Translations under genes and position numbers: made by a program | Assembly (NCBI GenBank): GCA_036276735.1 | Contig: DASUOH010000014.1 | Location: 1 to 44,106, forward strand | DNA from: VRUE01 sp036276735 | Lineage (GTDB): Bacteria; Actinomycetota; Thermoleophilia; Solirubrobacterales; 70-9 | Reading direction: 5' to 3' | Length of the DNA: 44,106 nucleotides | Part shown: positions 1-6,624 of the stretch, in pieces | How positions within the stretch are numbered: position 1 is the stretch's first letter | Layout: each line of letters begins with the position of its first letter | The notes under the pieces: model-generated | Told to the model about the DNA's origin: nothing | The model's database searches: none | The model's input: only the letters and a program-made list of their open reading frames with translations

Positions 1-140
1 CGACCGCTTGCACGAATCCCTGGGCGACGTCTCTCCCGTTGAGTTCGAGTCCCTATACGTTGGACAGGAGGTCCAACTGAGCAATCTCTCTTAAATTGGA
101 AACCAACTAAAACGGTCTCCGTCAAACCCGGTCCGGCTCA
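1..140 (+). mobile_element. Right end of an IS3-family insertion sequence (truncated by window edge)
   Basis: The window opens inside the last codons of an IS3-type transposase. These are followed by a short non-coding tail that ends in TCA at 138-140, the 3' terminus expected for IS3 elements (TG...CA ends). The terminal stretch 117-140, with the core CCGTCAAACCCGG, resembles the inverted-repeat ends of actinobacterial IS3 elements. Homology to a cupin protein starts at the very next base (141), which fixes the element boundary. The left end and the target duplication lie outside the window. Confidence 0.75.
2..94 (+). CDS. IS3-family transposase OrfB, C-terminal fragment (partial)
   Basis: Only the last 30 codons are present, entering from the left edge in frame 2 and ending at TAA 92-94. 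The peptide begins DRLHESLGDVSPVEFESLY, the characteristic C-terminal signature of IS3-family integrase-core transposases, in which (R/N)xHxSLGxxSPxEFE closes the DDE domain. The catalytic residues lie upstream and cannot be seen. In the family this protein is made as an OrfAB fusion by frameshifting and cuts and joins the element ends. Its stop lies 46 bases from the element terminus, a normal spacing. Whether the copy is intact cannot be judged. Confidence 0.75.
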   Translation, partial: DRLHESLGDVSPVEFESLYVGQEVQLSNLS

Positions 141-428
141 GTTACGCTGCGACGCGGCGACGGGGAGGAGGTGCTTGGCGTCGGTGACGCGGCGCTCTTC
201 CCTGCCGGTCCGAAGGGTGCCCACCAACTCGTCAACCGCTCCGAGCGGCCGGCTCGCTTCCTGATGGTCTCGACGATGATCCACCCAGAGGTGCTCGAGT
301 ACCCCGACAGCGGGAAGGTCGGTCTGATGGTGGGGGCGCCACCCGGCAAGGGCGACCAGGGCGGCCTCAAGGTCTTCCTCCGCCGCGACGCCGAGATGGG
401 CTACCTCGAGGACGAGCCGACCGAGTGA
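141..428 (+). pseudogene. Cupin-domain protein, 3' fragment cut by the IS3 element
   Basis: Reading from base 141 gives VTLRRGDGEEVL and then GDAALFPAGPKGAHQLVNRS, followed by a tail with YPDSGKVG. This is the second half of a small single-domain cupin: the GD..xFPxGxxGxHQ strand is the second metal-binding cupin motif, and the PEVxEYPDSGKVG tail is typical of one actinobacterial cupin family. The N-terminal strands with the first motif are missing, because homology stops exactly where the IS3 terminus ends. An in-frame GTG at 171 could in principle start an 85-residue product, but it would lack half of the beta-barrel, so the gene is most likely dead. The reading frame itself is undamaged, which suggests a recent insertion. 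Confidence 0.7.
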
Positions 429-483
429 GGAAGAAGATGTGGCTCCTAATCGCGGGCACGACGCTGCATCGGGTAGAGACAGC

Positions 484-535
484 TCCGAGCAACGGCCCTG
501 ATTCTTTACTTCGACACCTCGGCGCTGATCAAGCT
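484..535 (+). repeat. 52-bp direct repeat, mate at 3665-3716
   Basis: Bases 484-535 and 3665-3716 match at 48 of 52 positions in the same orientation. Each copy covers the 3' end of vapB and the 5' end of vapC. The two copies lie either side of the helicase gene, so the helicase sits between a vapBC scar and an intact vapBC. A second short identity, AAATTGGCCACCAG (about 634-647 and 4198-4211), also lies on both sides and may come from the end of another mobile element. Confidence 0.75.
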
Positions 536-670
536 CGGATTCGAGCCGCCCGTCCCGGCAAGACTCCCAAGAAGCGAACCGGCCGCTCGGTTGAACTCAG
601 AGGAAGACGAGCTCGTTACGGAAGGTTGCGGGAAATTGGCCACCAGTTTGGCCAACAAGAAATATGAGCC
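484..670 (+). pseudogene. vapC (PIN-domain toxin) remnant
   Basis: From the CTG at 498 the frame reads LILYFDTSALIKLGFE, the N-terminal strand and first catalytic aspartate motif of a VapC PIN ribonuclease. It is nearly identical to the start of the intact vapC at 3679. After about residue 16 the similarity is lost. A later stretch (EEDELVTEGCGKLA, about 594-635) faintly resembles a VapC C-terminus, so an internal deletion is possible, but this part is weak. No antitoxin gene precedes it; only the last few vapB bases are shared (484-497). The frame runs on without meaning to a stop at 789-791. Non-functional in my reading. Confidence 0.6.
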
Positions 671-676
671 GCTGGG

Positions 677-3238
677 TCAGGGGTCTTCCCCACGGAGGGG
701 GGTTGTGCTGAGGCGGTCGATCAGGTTTGAGGTGTCGAGCGTCTTGGCCTTTAGGGCGGTGGCCATTCGGTCAGTGGCCTCGTCGTCTTGAAGGCCGATG
801 ATTTGTCCTGCCAATTGGCGATGTATCTCCACCGTCGCGCGGGAGACCTCAGCGATGGTCGTGGGTGAGACCATGTACAGGTGAGAGGCGGCGACGCCGC
901 TCACGCTCTGGTGTAGGGCCTGCTTCGGGGTGACCATGACAGTGATCGCGCTTTCGGGCTCGGTCCATGAGTAGTTGTGCCGCACCCAGTCCGCATGTGA
1001 ATTTGCCTGGCGGGTCTCCTCGGCTGAGACTTTTCCTTTGGGCCCCTCTTCCGTCTTTGCCTCCCAGAGGATCCACGCGCGCGAGCCGTCCTGCCAGGCT
1101 CCATCAGGGGCGGCCTCCTCCTTGGCGGGTCGCTCCGCGTCGAACCCAAGCAGCTGACCGAGAGTCTGCAGCGCGACCTCGAACTTCTTTGCGTCCGGAT
1201 CCTCGATGCCCGCCTCGAGGGCAGTCAGGTCCCGCTCGAGCTTTGGGCTTTGGGAGCGGCGGCGGAGCCATTGCGTTGCCTTATCTGCCCTCAGCGCCAG
1301 CGCGTCGTCCTTCGTTTGCTTCGGATTGTCCTGCAAGGCGTTGAGCGGGGGACGCCACGGCAGGCGACGGGTCGCCAGATCCGCATCGCGGCTCAGCGCG
1401 ACAGATCGTCCGGCCTCAGGCCCATCTGCGATGACAGACCAGCTAGCCGCCAGGGCCAGCCACCACGCTCGGTACGGACTCATCGTTGGATGGTTCAGTG
1501 CGGCCGCAGCCCGCTGCGCGGCGGAGGCCGCCTCGTCATAGTTGCCGCGCCAAGCTTCTCGCCAGGCGGCGACCTCATGGGGCGCGGCTGAGGTGAGCTG
1601 TTTGGCGCCCGGGGGATTCTGCTGGGGGTGCTCTTCTGCGTACTCGCGTAGGTATTCCTCAGTCGGTTGCCAATCGTCGTCCTGGGCGAGAAACGAATCA
1701 ATGCTCTCGAAAATCTCCTCCCGGGAGAGCTCGGCGGTCGTGAAGGCGATTTCCAGCTCGGCCTGGATCTCACTGCGGAGCATCGCGCGATCCTCCTTCG
1801 GCGCTAGGAATCCGATCAGGTCGTCCCCATGGAGCACGACGACCGCCGTATCCCGCCGAGAGCGGGTGGCGCGGCCGACTCCCTGGGTGATCCGCGTCCT
1901 GATCCGCTCGGCCAGGGCATGCCGTGCCCCCAGGCGGTTGTTGAGGAAATGCTCCTGGAGGTGGGTGCCAGTGGGCAATCCGGTCATGACAATCAGGCTG
2001 CAAGCTTCTCCCGGCAGGTCGATGCCGTCGTAGCGGTTGGCGAGTTGCAGGACTGCGCGGTCCGTCTCGGTGAAGCTCTCGAGGCCCTGTTCAATGTCCT
2101 CCGCGCCTAGCGTGGGCGTCCAGTCTGGGATGACGCGCTCGGCGGCGCGCCCCAGGCGCCAGCTGCTCGGAGCGAGCAGGAGGGCGCGTCCGACCTGATC
2201 GACGATGTCCTGGATCAGATGGTTGGTCGCGTCTCCGCCCCGCCCCGCCCCAGGGGCGATCATGTAGCGGCGGCCGGATCCCTCCCGGTCCCAGGTGAGC
2301 GGCTTTGGGATTCGCTCGATCGGCTCATGGCCGAAGGATCGCTCAAGCTCGCCGCCAGCGCCGATGGTCGCGGAGAGGTAGATCCGCTGGTTGGCGTTCG
2401 AGAAGGCGTCCTGGGTGAAAGTTGGGGCAATGAAGGGTCTAATCAGTATCTCGGTCCAACTCACGTAGATCAGGCAGGTCTCAAGTTGGGTGCCGATCGC
2501 GTCCCAGGCGAACCACTCCCTGCTGTCATCGACTGCAGGGCCGATCACCTCCGCCAGCTGCTCGCTGGCTCGATGCGTTCCGTCCGGAAGTACCACCTCA
2601 ACGAAACGGCGCCGGCTTTGGTCGAGCTCGTCATTTCGCAGTCCCTGCAAGTGCGCTTTGGGAAGCTCCTCAGCAAGGATGTCGACAACGGACATGTAGG
2701 TGTCACGCATCGATTCCCGCTTGATTTTCAGCGACCACCGGTTGGTCACTGGGCCTTCGGCCGTGTGGGCATCGTCGAGTACTAGCGTCTGAGCCTCGAT
2801 CCTCGGCGTGCGGTTGAAGACGTGGTTGTAGTTCGTGATCGCGATGGCCTCGCCGCGATCGAACGTGGTCTGCTGGGCGGGGTCCCAGTTCTCGGAGGAT
2901 TCGACCAGGAGCACCGGCTCGATTCCATAGCCGAGCGACTTGGCATGAACCTGGCGGGCCAGCTGATTAGTTGGACAGACGAACGCCGTTCGCTCACCTA
3001 GCTTCAGCCGGCGCCACTCCGCGATCAGGAGGCCCACAAGGGTCTTTCCTGAACCGGTAGGGAGCTCGAGGGCCACGTCACGATCATCGACGTGTGCCTC
3101 TGCGTAGATCCGCAGTACGTCAGCCTGCTCTGACCAGAGATTGTCCAGCCGCTCGTCGGTTACATGAAGACGTCCGAACAGTTCCTCCGGACTTCCCGGA
3201 GCCTCTGGCTTTGCCTTTGGTAGTGGGAGTCGCGCCAT
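677..3238 (-). CDS. DEAD/DEAH-like helicase with C-terminal PD-(D/E)XK nuclease-like domain
   Basis: An 853-residue superfamily 2 helicase. Visible motifs are Walker A LPTGSGKT (about 59-66), motif II as DDAH (155-158, in place of DEAH), motif III SAT (289-291) and motif VI QGVGRATRS (452-460). After a helical middle part, residues 695-755 look like a PD-(D/E)XK endonuclease core: PD at 711-712, a strand with WEAK (E726, K728) and a helix with RQANSH, so Q744 follows the usual spacing. Known fusions of this type serve in DNA repair or phage defence, but I do not recognise a named system and see no partner gene. It starts at ATG 3238, divergent from vapB across 171 bp. Position between vapBC copies and an IS end suggests an acquired defence-type gene. 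Helicase call firm; nuclease call moderate. Confidence 0.85.
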   Translation of the reverse strand: MARLPLPKAKPEAPGSPEELFGRLHVTDERLDNLWSEQADVLRIYAEAHVDDRDVALELPTGSGKTLVGLLIAEWRRLKLGERTAFVCPTNQLARQVHAKSLGYGIEPVLLVESSENWDPAQQTTFDRGEAIAITNYNHVFNRTPRIEAQTLVLDDAHTAEGPVTNRWSLKIKRESMRDTYMSVVDILAEELPKAHLQGLRNDELDQSRRRFVEVVLPDGTHRASEQLAEVIGPAVDDSREWFAWDAIGTQLETCLIYVSWTEILIRPFIAPTFTQDAFSNANQRIYLSATIGAGGELERSFGHEPIERIPKPLTWDREGSGRRYMIAPGAGRGGDATNHLIQDIVDQVGRALLLAPSSWRLGRAAERVIPDWTPTLGAEDIEQGLESFTETDRAVLQLANRYDGIDLPGEACSLIVMTGLPTGTHLQEHFLNNRLGARHALAERIRTRITQGVGRATRSRRDTAVVVLHGDDLIGFLAPKEDRAMLRSEIQAELEIAFTTAELSREEIFESIDSFLAQDDDWQPTEEYLREYAEEHPQQNPPGAKQLTSAAPHEVAAWREAWRGNYDEAASAAQRAAAALNHPTMSPYRAWWLALAASWSVIADGPEAGRSVALSRDADLATRRLPWRPPLNALQDNPKQTKDDALALRADKATQWLRRRSQSPKLERDLTALEAGIEDPDAKKFEVALQTLGQLLGFDAERPAKEEAAPDGAWQDGSRAWILWEAKTEEGPKGKVSAEETRQANSHADWVRHNYSWTEPESAITVMVTPKQALHQSVSGVAASHLYMVSPTTIAEVSRATVEIHRQLAGQIIGLQDDEATDRMATALKAKTLDTSNLIDRLSTTPLRGEDP

Positions 3239-3387
3239 TCGGCCCCAACGCTAGCGCGGTCGGTCCAATGGAATTCATCCGAGGCGTTGTTAGGTATGGA
3301 GCTTTCACCTCGAGTTGGTCTAGCGGCTCCGCTTCATCCAGTCGCCACCATTTGAATCGGGAGTGGCCCAGTGAAGTAGAAACCGCA

Positions 3388-3421
3388 ATGTAGCTGCTAA
3401 ACTGCACATATGACGCTACAT
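3388..3421 (+). promoter_or_regulatory. vapB promoter and candidate VapB/VapBC operator
   Basis: An inverted repeat ATGTAGC (3388-3394) / GCTACAT (3415-3421) brackets the vapB start. Between the arms lies TAAACT (3398-3403), a good -10 box six bases before the ATG at 3410. Antitoxins of this kind bind palindromes over their own promoter, so autoregulation is the expected reading. No clear -35 box is visible. Confidence 0.45.
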
Positions 3422-3682
3422 CAGCCGGAGAGCGAAGTCGGAGTTCGTGAGCTTCATGACCGCCTCAGCGAGTACTTGGAGCGAGTGGAGGGGGGAGGCG
3501 AGGTAGTCGTCACCCGCCGCGGGCGGCCCGTGGCCCGACTGAGCGCGCTCGGGGAGCGGCCGCTTGATGCCCTTGCGCGCCGAGGTCTGGTGCGAATGCC
3601 GCAAAGCGAGCGCTCACCTCGGTCGGCGCGGGTGGCGGGCGCCGGTTCCGTCTCCGATCTCGTTTCCGAGCAACGGGCCTGA
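3410..3682 (+). CDS. vapB: Type II antitoxin, Phd/YefM-like VapB
   Basis: A 90-residue protein beginning MTLHQPESEVGVRELHDRLS, with the Phd/YefM signature: VGVRELHDRLSEYLERVEGGGEVVV, then TRRGRPVARL. The N-terminal half folds as the DNA-binding, dimerising part in this family. The C-terminal half (residues 55-90, rich in Arg and Ser) should be disordered until it wraps the toxin. It would neutralise the VapC encoded immediately downstream and repress the operon. The stop TGA overlaps the proposed toxin start (CTGA), implying translational coupling. A -10-like box six bases before the ATG and no Shine-Dalgarno sequence suggest a leaderless transcript. Confidence 0.85.
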   Translation: MTLHQPESEVGVRELHDRLSEYLERVEGGGEVVVTRRGRPVARLSALGERPLDALARRGLVRMPQSERSPRSARVAGAGSVSDLVSEQRA

Positions 3683-4113
3683 TCCTCTACTTCGACACCT
3701 CGGCGCTGGTCAAGCTTGTCGTCGTCGAGGACGGCTCCGAGCTGGCAGCCGAGCTCTGGGGGAGCGCTTTTCCGGCGGTGTCGAGCATCCTTGCCTATCC
3801 GGAGGGCCGAGCGGCTCTCGCGGCCGCCCGCCGACTGGATCGGCTCGGGGCGGATGAGCACCGCAGGGCGCTCGCGGACTTTGAGGAGCTGTACGCGGAT
3901 CTGGCTACGGTCGGCGTCGATCAGGAGCTCGCGGTTCGGGCTGGCAGGTACGCCGAAGATCTAGGACTGCGTGGTTACGACTCGGTCCACTTGGCGACCG
4001 CGCTCGAACTGGGGGATGACGAAGTTGTCGTGGTGACCTGGGACCGCGATCTTGCGCGGGCGACGGAAGAAGTTGGCTTGGGTGCTGCGGGCTCCGGCGG
4101 CGACCCGTCTTAG
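3679..4113 (+). CDS. vapC: VapC-type PIN-domain ribonuclease toxin, probable CTG start
   Basis: About 144 residues. The start reads (L/M)ILYFDTSALVKLVVVED, with the first PIN aspartate in DTSAL. The middle has SSILAYPEGRAALA, with the conserved Glu, and the end has RGYDSVHLATALEL and VVVVTWDRDL, supplying the remaining acidic residues. All four expected metal-binding positions seem present, so the toxin looks active; the family cleaves tRNA or rRNA. No ATG, GTG or TTG exists in frame before the DTSAL motif. The CTG at 3679, overlapping the vapB stop, is the only start that keeps the motif; an internal GTG at 3778 would delete the active site. The vapC remnant at 498 also carries CTG here. Confidence 0.82.
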   Translation: MILYFDTSALVKLVVVEDGSELAAELWGSAFPAVSSILAYPEGRAALAAARRLDRLGADEHRRALADFEELYADLATVGVDQELAVRAGRYAEDLGLRGYDSVHLATALELGDDEVVVVTWDRDLARATEEVGLGAAGSGGDPS

Positions 4114-4158
4114 CGGCCTGCCGCTACGTACTTTGGCGTCGAGCAATACATGCGCGGA

Positions 4159-4196
4159 AGCCTTTTCGCGCGCCGCAAAAGGCTGCAATTTGCAGC
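4159..4196. other. Two adjacent stem-loops after vapC
   Basis: AGCCTTTT (4159-4166) pairs with AAAAGGCT (4177-4184), and GCTGCAA-T-TTGCAGC (4182-4196) forms a second, overlapping palindrome. The two are mutually exclusive. Neither is followed by a T-run, so this is a weak terminator candidate. The neighbouring TAAATTGGCCACC looks like a mobile-element end, so this may instead be a transposon scar. Confidence 0.35.
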
Positions 4197-4251
4197 TAAA
4201 TTGGCCACCAGGCGCGACGTGCGGTGACGTCGGCCGGCGAGAACCCGAACG

Positions 4252-4280
4252 CGAAAACCCCCGATTTGCGGGGGTTTTCG
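4252..4280 (-). terminator. Rho-independent terminator of tRNA-Leu (possibly bidirectional)
   Basis: An 11-bp perfect stem, CGAAAACCCCC (4252-4262) / GGGGGTTTTCG (4270-4280), with a 7-base loop. It begins one base beyond the tRNA 3' end. The G-stem followed by TTTT fits termination in the minus direction. The symmetric AAAA tract means it could also stop vapBC transcripts. Confidence 0.8.
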
Positions 4281-4281
4281 A

Positions 4282-4367
4282 TGCGGCTGAATGGAGTCGA
4301 ACCATCACGTCCCGTTAGGGACACAAGGCCCTCAACCTTGCGCGTCTACCAGTTCCGCCACAGCCGC
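4282..4367 (-). tRNA. tRNA-Leu (anticodon GAG)
   Basis: On the minus strand the acceptor stem GCGGCTG (4367-4361) pairs with CAGCCGC (4289-4283), with discriminator A at 4282. The anticodon stem CAAGG/CCTTG closes the loop TTGAGGG, giving anticodon GAG (bases 4333-4331), which reads CUC/CUU leucine codons. The D-arm (TGGCGGAACTGGTAGACGC), a long variable arm and the T-arm GGTTCGACTCC are all recognisable, as expected for a class II leucine tRNA. CCA is not encoded. Confidence 0.95.
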
Positions 4368-4470
4368 TCGAGGGCGTCCGATTCTAGTTGCTGGCGGACA
4401 CTGGCCGTCGTCGGGTGGGCGCGACTGCGGTCGCAGCCCTTGCCAGCGTCCGTGGCAGGCAGTAGCCTGC

Positions 4471-4484
4471 GAACAAGTGTTCGA
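4471..4484 (+). promoter_or_regulatory. LexA (SOS) box
   Basis: CGAACAAGTGTTCG matches the Gram-positive and actinobacterial LexA operator CGAAC-N4-GTTCG exactly. It sits 38 bases before the lexA start, where it would mediate autorepression that is relieved on DNA damage. Confidence 0.9.
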
Positions 4485-4522
4485 GCGTCCGGATTCCGTC
4501 CGGCCGGTACGAGGGGGTAGCG

Positions 4523-5134
4523 GTGGAACTTGATCTGACCAAGAGGCAGAAGGAGATCTTCGACTACATCCGCCGCTATGCGGCCAAGACGGGCTACCCG
4601 CCTACGGTGCGCGAGATCGGCAAGGCGGTCGGACTGCATTCGTCCTCGACGGTGCACGCGCACCTCGCCAACCTGGAGAAAATCGGTCTGCTGCGGCGCG
4701 ATCCAACCAAGCCGCGGGCGATCGAGCTGCTCTTCGACCGGGCCAAAAAGACGATCAGGTCAGGGAGCGGCCTGCCGCTCGTCGGTCAGGTCGCCGCCGG
4801 CGCGCCGATCCTCGCCGAGGAGAACATCGAGGAGTACATCGAGGTCCCCGACGTGATCGGCGGCGAGGACGGCGACTACGTCCTCCGCGTCCGCGGGGAG
4901 AGCATGATCGAGGCGGGCATCTTCGAGGACGACTACGTGATCGTGCGACCCTCCGACGCGGCCGACGACGGGGAGATCGTCGTCGCCCTGATCGGCGACG
5001 AGGCCACTGTGAAGCGCTACTTCCGCGAGTCCGACCATGTCCGGTTGCAGCCGGAGAACGAGACGATGGAGCCGATCAGGACCGCCGACGTGAAGATCCT
5101 CGGCAAGGTCGTCGGCCTCTTGAGACGAGTTTGA
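4523..5134 (+). CDS. lexA: LexA repressor (SOS regulator, S24 self-cleaving)
   Basis: 203 residues, full length for the family. The N-terminal winged helix (LTKRQKEIFDYIRRYAAKTG, with VREIGKAVGLHSSSTVHAHL as recognition region) is followed by the S24 latent peptidase. The cleavage site Ala92-Gly93, the nucleophile Ser127 (RGESM) and the base Lys164 (ATVKRY) are all present, so RecA-stimulated autocleavage should work. The start is GTG 4523, preceded by the purine-rich GAGGGGG nine bases upstream. A perfect LexA box at 4471-4484 shows autoregulation. No other SOS gene or LexA box was noticed nearby. It is divergent from tRNA-Leu and convergent with the SDR gene, whose end lies 14 bases away. 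Confidence 0.97.
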   Translation: MELDLTKRQKEIFDYIRRYAAKTGYPPTVREIGKAVGLHSSSTVHAHLANLEKIGLLRRDPTKPRAIELLFDRAKKTIRSGSGLPLVGQVAAGAPILAEENIEEYIEVPDVIGGEDGDYVLRVRGESMIEAGIFEDDYVIVRPSDAADDGEIVVALIGDEATVKRYFRESDHVRLQPENETMEPIRTADVKILGKVVGLLRRV

Positions 5135-5148
5135 CGAGGGACCGTCAA

Positions 5149-5973
5149 TCAGGGCCACTTGCCCGATTCGATCAACTTCTTGTAGCGCTGCTGGCGCCGG
5201 CGCGCGTCGCCCATGACCAGCGGCAGCACCCGTAGGGCGAAGCGGGGGAAAAGATCGAAGATCCGCAGCAGCACTCCCCGCCAGGGAGGCAGCACGACCA
5301 AAGGCCGCGGTCGGTCGACGAGCCGCCCAACCGCGAGCGCGACCTCTTCCGTGGTCAGTAGGTGGCCTGAGAAGGAGCTGGCCGCGCCCGGATCGTCGAG
5401 GCGGTCCTCGAGCATCGGCGTCCAGATGCCATCTGGGCAGACCGCGGAGATCTCGATCCCGTCGAGGCCCGAGCGGCGCAGGTCGAAGAGCGTCCCCAGC
5501 GTGAAGGCCAGGGCCGCATGCTTGCCCGCCGAGTAGACGGCCTCGCCCGGTGCGGCAACCAGGCCGGCCAGGGAGATCACGTTGATGATGTGGCCGCGCT
5601 CCAGCGGCAGCATCCGCTCTAGCGCCGCGACCGTTCCATTCATCGTGCCGAGCGCGTTGACGTCGAGCATCGTCCTCCGTGCCGCTTCGTCCTGCTCCCA
5701 GGCGGGGCCCGTAATCAGCACGCCGGCGTTGTTCACCCAGAGGTCGAGCGAGCCGCTGCGGGTCGCGGCTTCCGCCGCCACCGCCCGGCACGCTGCCTCG
5801 TCGCGGACGTCGAGCTCGGCGGCGGACGCACCGGCCCCGATCTCGGCGGCCGTGCGCGCCGCGGTTGCGGGATTCAGGTCGGTGGCGTGGACGAGGAAGC
5901 CGCGGTTGGCGAGGTCGATGGCAATCGCTCGTCCAAGACCGCTTCCTGCGCCGGTGACGACGGCGATCGGCAT
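5149..5973 (-). CDS. Short-chain dehydrogenase/reductase (SDR)
   Basis: 274 residues from ATG 5973 (MPIAVVTGAGSGLGRAIA). Classical SDR features: the TGAGSGLG nucleotide-binding loop (7-14), NNAG (81-84), catalytic Ser134 and the Tyr147-x3-Lys151 pair. Asp31 after the second strand (HATDLN) suggests NAD(H) preference. The C-terminus carries a hydrophobic stretch (PPWRGVLLRIFDLFPRFALRVLPLV), as in membrane-associated SDRs acting on lipids or retinoid-like substrates. Substrate unknown. A longer frame extends upstream, but it would run into the RNase P RNA gene. A promoter with consensus spacing (5982-6010) supports the start at 5973 on a leaderless mRNA. Confidence 0.85.
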   Translation of the reverse strand: MPIAVVTGAGSGLGRAIAIDLANRGFLVHATDLNPATAARTAAEIGAGASAAELDVRDEAACRAVAAEAATRSGSLDLWVNNAGVLITGPAWEQDEAARRTMLDVNALGTMNGTVAALERMLPLERGHIINVISLAGLVAAPGEAVYSAGKHAALAFTLGTLFDLRRSGLDGIEISAVCPDGIWTPMLEDRLDDPGAASSFSGHLLTTEEVALAVGRLVDRPRPLVVLPPWRGVLLRIFDLFPRFALRVLPLVMGDARRRQQRYKKLIESGKWP

Positions 5974-5981
5974 TGTTGGAC

Positions 5982-6010
5982 AGAATAATCGAACCATTCC
6001 CGTTGTCCAA
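5982..6010 (-). promoter_or_regulatory. Sigma-70-type promoter of the SDR gene
   Basis: On the minus strand TTGGAC (6010-6005), a 17-base spacer and TATTCT (5987-5982) form a good housekeeping promoter. The -10 box ends eight bases before the ATG at 5973, so transcription should start at or next to the start codon. The rnpB transcript begins only about 40 bases away on the other strand. Confidence 0.65.
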
Positions 6011-6049
6011 CGATCAGCTGCAGGTGGGGCGACGAGCGCTACCATCGAT

Positions 6050-6412
6050 GGGCGGGCCGAGCGGACCGCGGAGGGAGAGAAAACCCTTCGAGGAAAGTCC
6101 GGACACCACAGGGCATGGCGGTGGGTAACGCCCACCCGGGGAAACCCGCGGGAAAGTGCCACAGAAACACACGGCCGATGGCGCGGCCACACGTGAGTCG
6201 CGTACAGGCAAAGGTGAAATGGTGCGGTAAGAGCGCACCGGCGTCGCGGCGACGCGGCGGCCAGGCAAACCCCGCCAGGTGCAAGGCCAAGCAGGATCGT
6301 CGACCCGGCCCGGCGAGATCCAGGTAGGCCGCAGGGCCGCAAGGCCCCGTCGGAACTCGTTCCGGCGAGATAGATGGCCGCTCGAGACAGGATCCGGCTT
6401 ACAGGCCCGCTA
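6050..6412 (+). ncRNA. rnpB: RNase P RNA (class A)
   Basis: The conserved 5' core GAGGAAAGTCCGGAC (about 6089-6103), the ACAGAAA segment, GGTAAGAGCGCACCG (about 6225-6239) and the 3' core AGATAGATGGCCGCT with GGCTTACAGGCCCGCT are all present in order. P1 is formed by GCGGGCC near 6052 and GGCCCGC at 6404-6410, fixing the ends to within a few bases. The length of about 363 bases and the GC-rich helices fit actinobacterial class A RNA. It is the catalytic subunit that trims tRNA 5' leaders. A terminator follows immediately. Confidence 0.95.
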
Positions 6413-6414
6413 AG

Positions 6415-6440
6415 GAAAGAGCCCCGTTCGGGGCTCTTTC
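6415..6440 (+). terminator. Rho-independent terminator of rnpB
   Basis: GAAAGAGCCCC (6415-6425) and GGGGCTCTTTC (6430-6440) form an 11-bp perfect stem with a GTTC tetraloop. It starts three bases after the RNase P RNA. The short T-run is within the descending arm. Confidence 0.85.
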
Positions 6441-6484
6441 TACGTTGCAGATTTTCTCGTCTTAGCGTTTGCTAACCTGCCGCC

Positions 6485-6622
6485 AACTTCCGCTGAATCT
6501 CCGTCCACATACCGCGGAGAGCGGGGGACCCAAACAGTTGGGGCGAATCGCCGGCATCTGCCGCGTAGCGCAGCTCTTTCAGCGCGAGCCCGTCAGCTAA
6601 CCCCGTAAGCGTCGCCGAAGAG
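6485..6622 (+). ncRNA. c-di-AMP riboswitch (ydaO/yuaA type)
   Basis: Conserved ydaO-type blocks occur in order: CGCTGAATC (6491-6499), GCGGGGGACCCAAA (about 6521-6534), TTGGGGCGAATCG (about 6538-6550), CAGCGCGAGCCCGTCAGCT (about 6580-6598) and AACCCCGTAAGCGTCG. The outer stem pairs TTC-CGCT near 6488-6494 with AGCG...GAA near 6608-6619. Its 3' strand holds the only purine-rich stretch (GAAGAG) before the ATG at 6625, so ligand binding could hide the ribosome site. In actinobacteria this class commonly controls resuscitation and wall-hydrolase genes, which matches the RlpA-like gene that follows. The call is from memory of the consensus; a covariance-model search would settle it. Confidence 0.85.
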
Positions 6623-6624
6623 CA

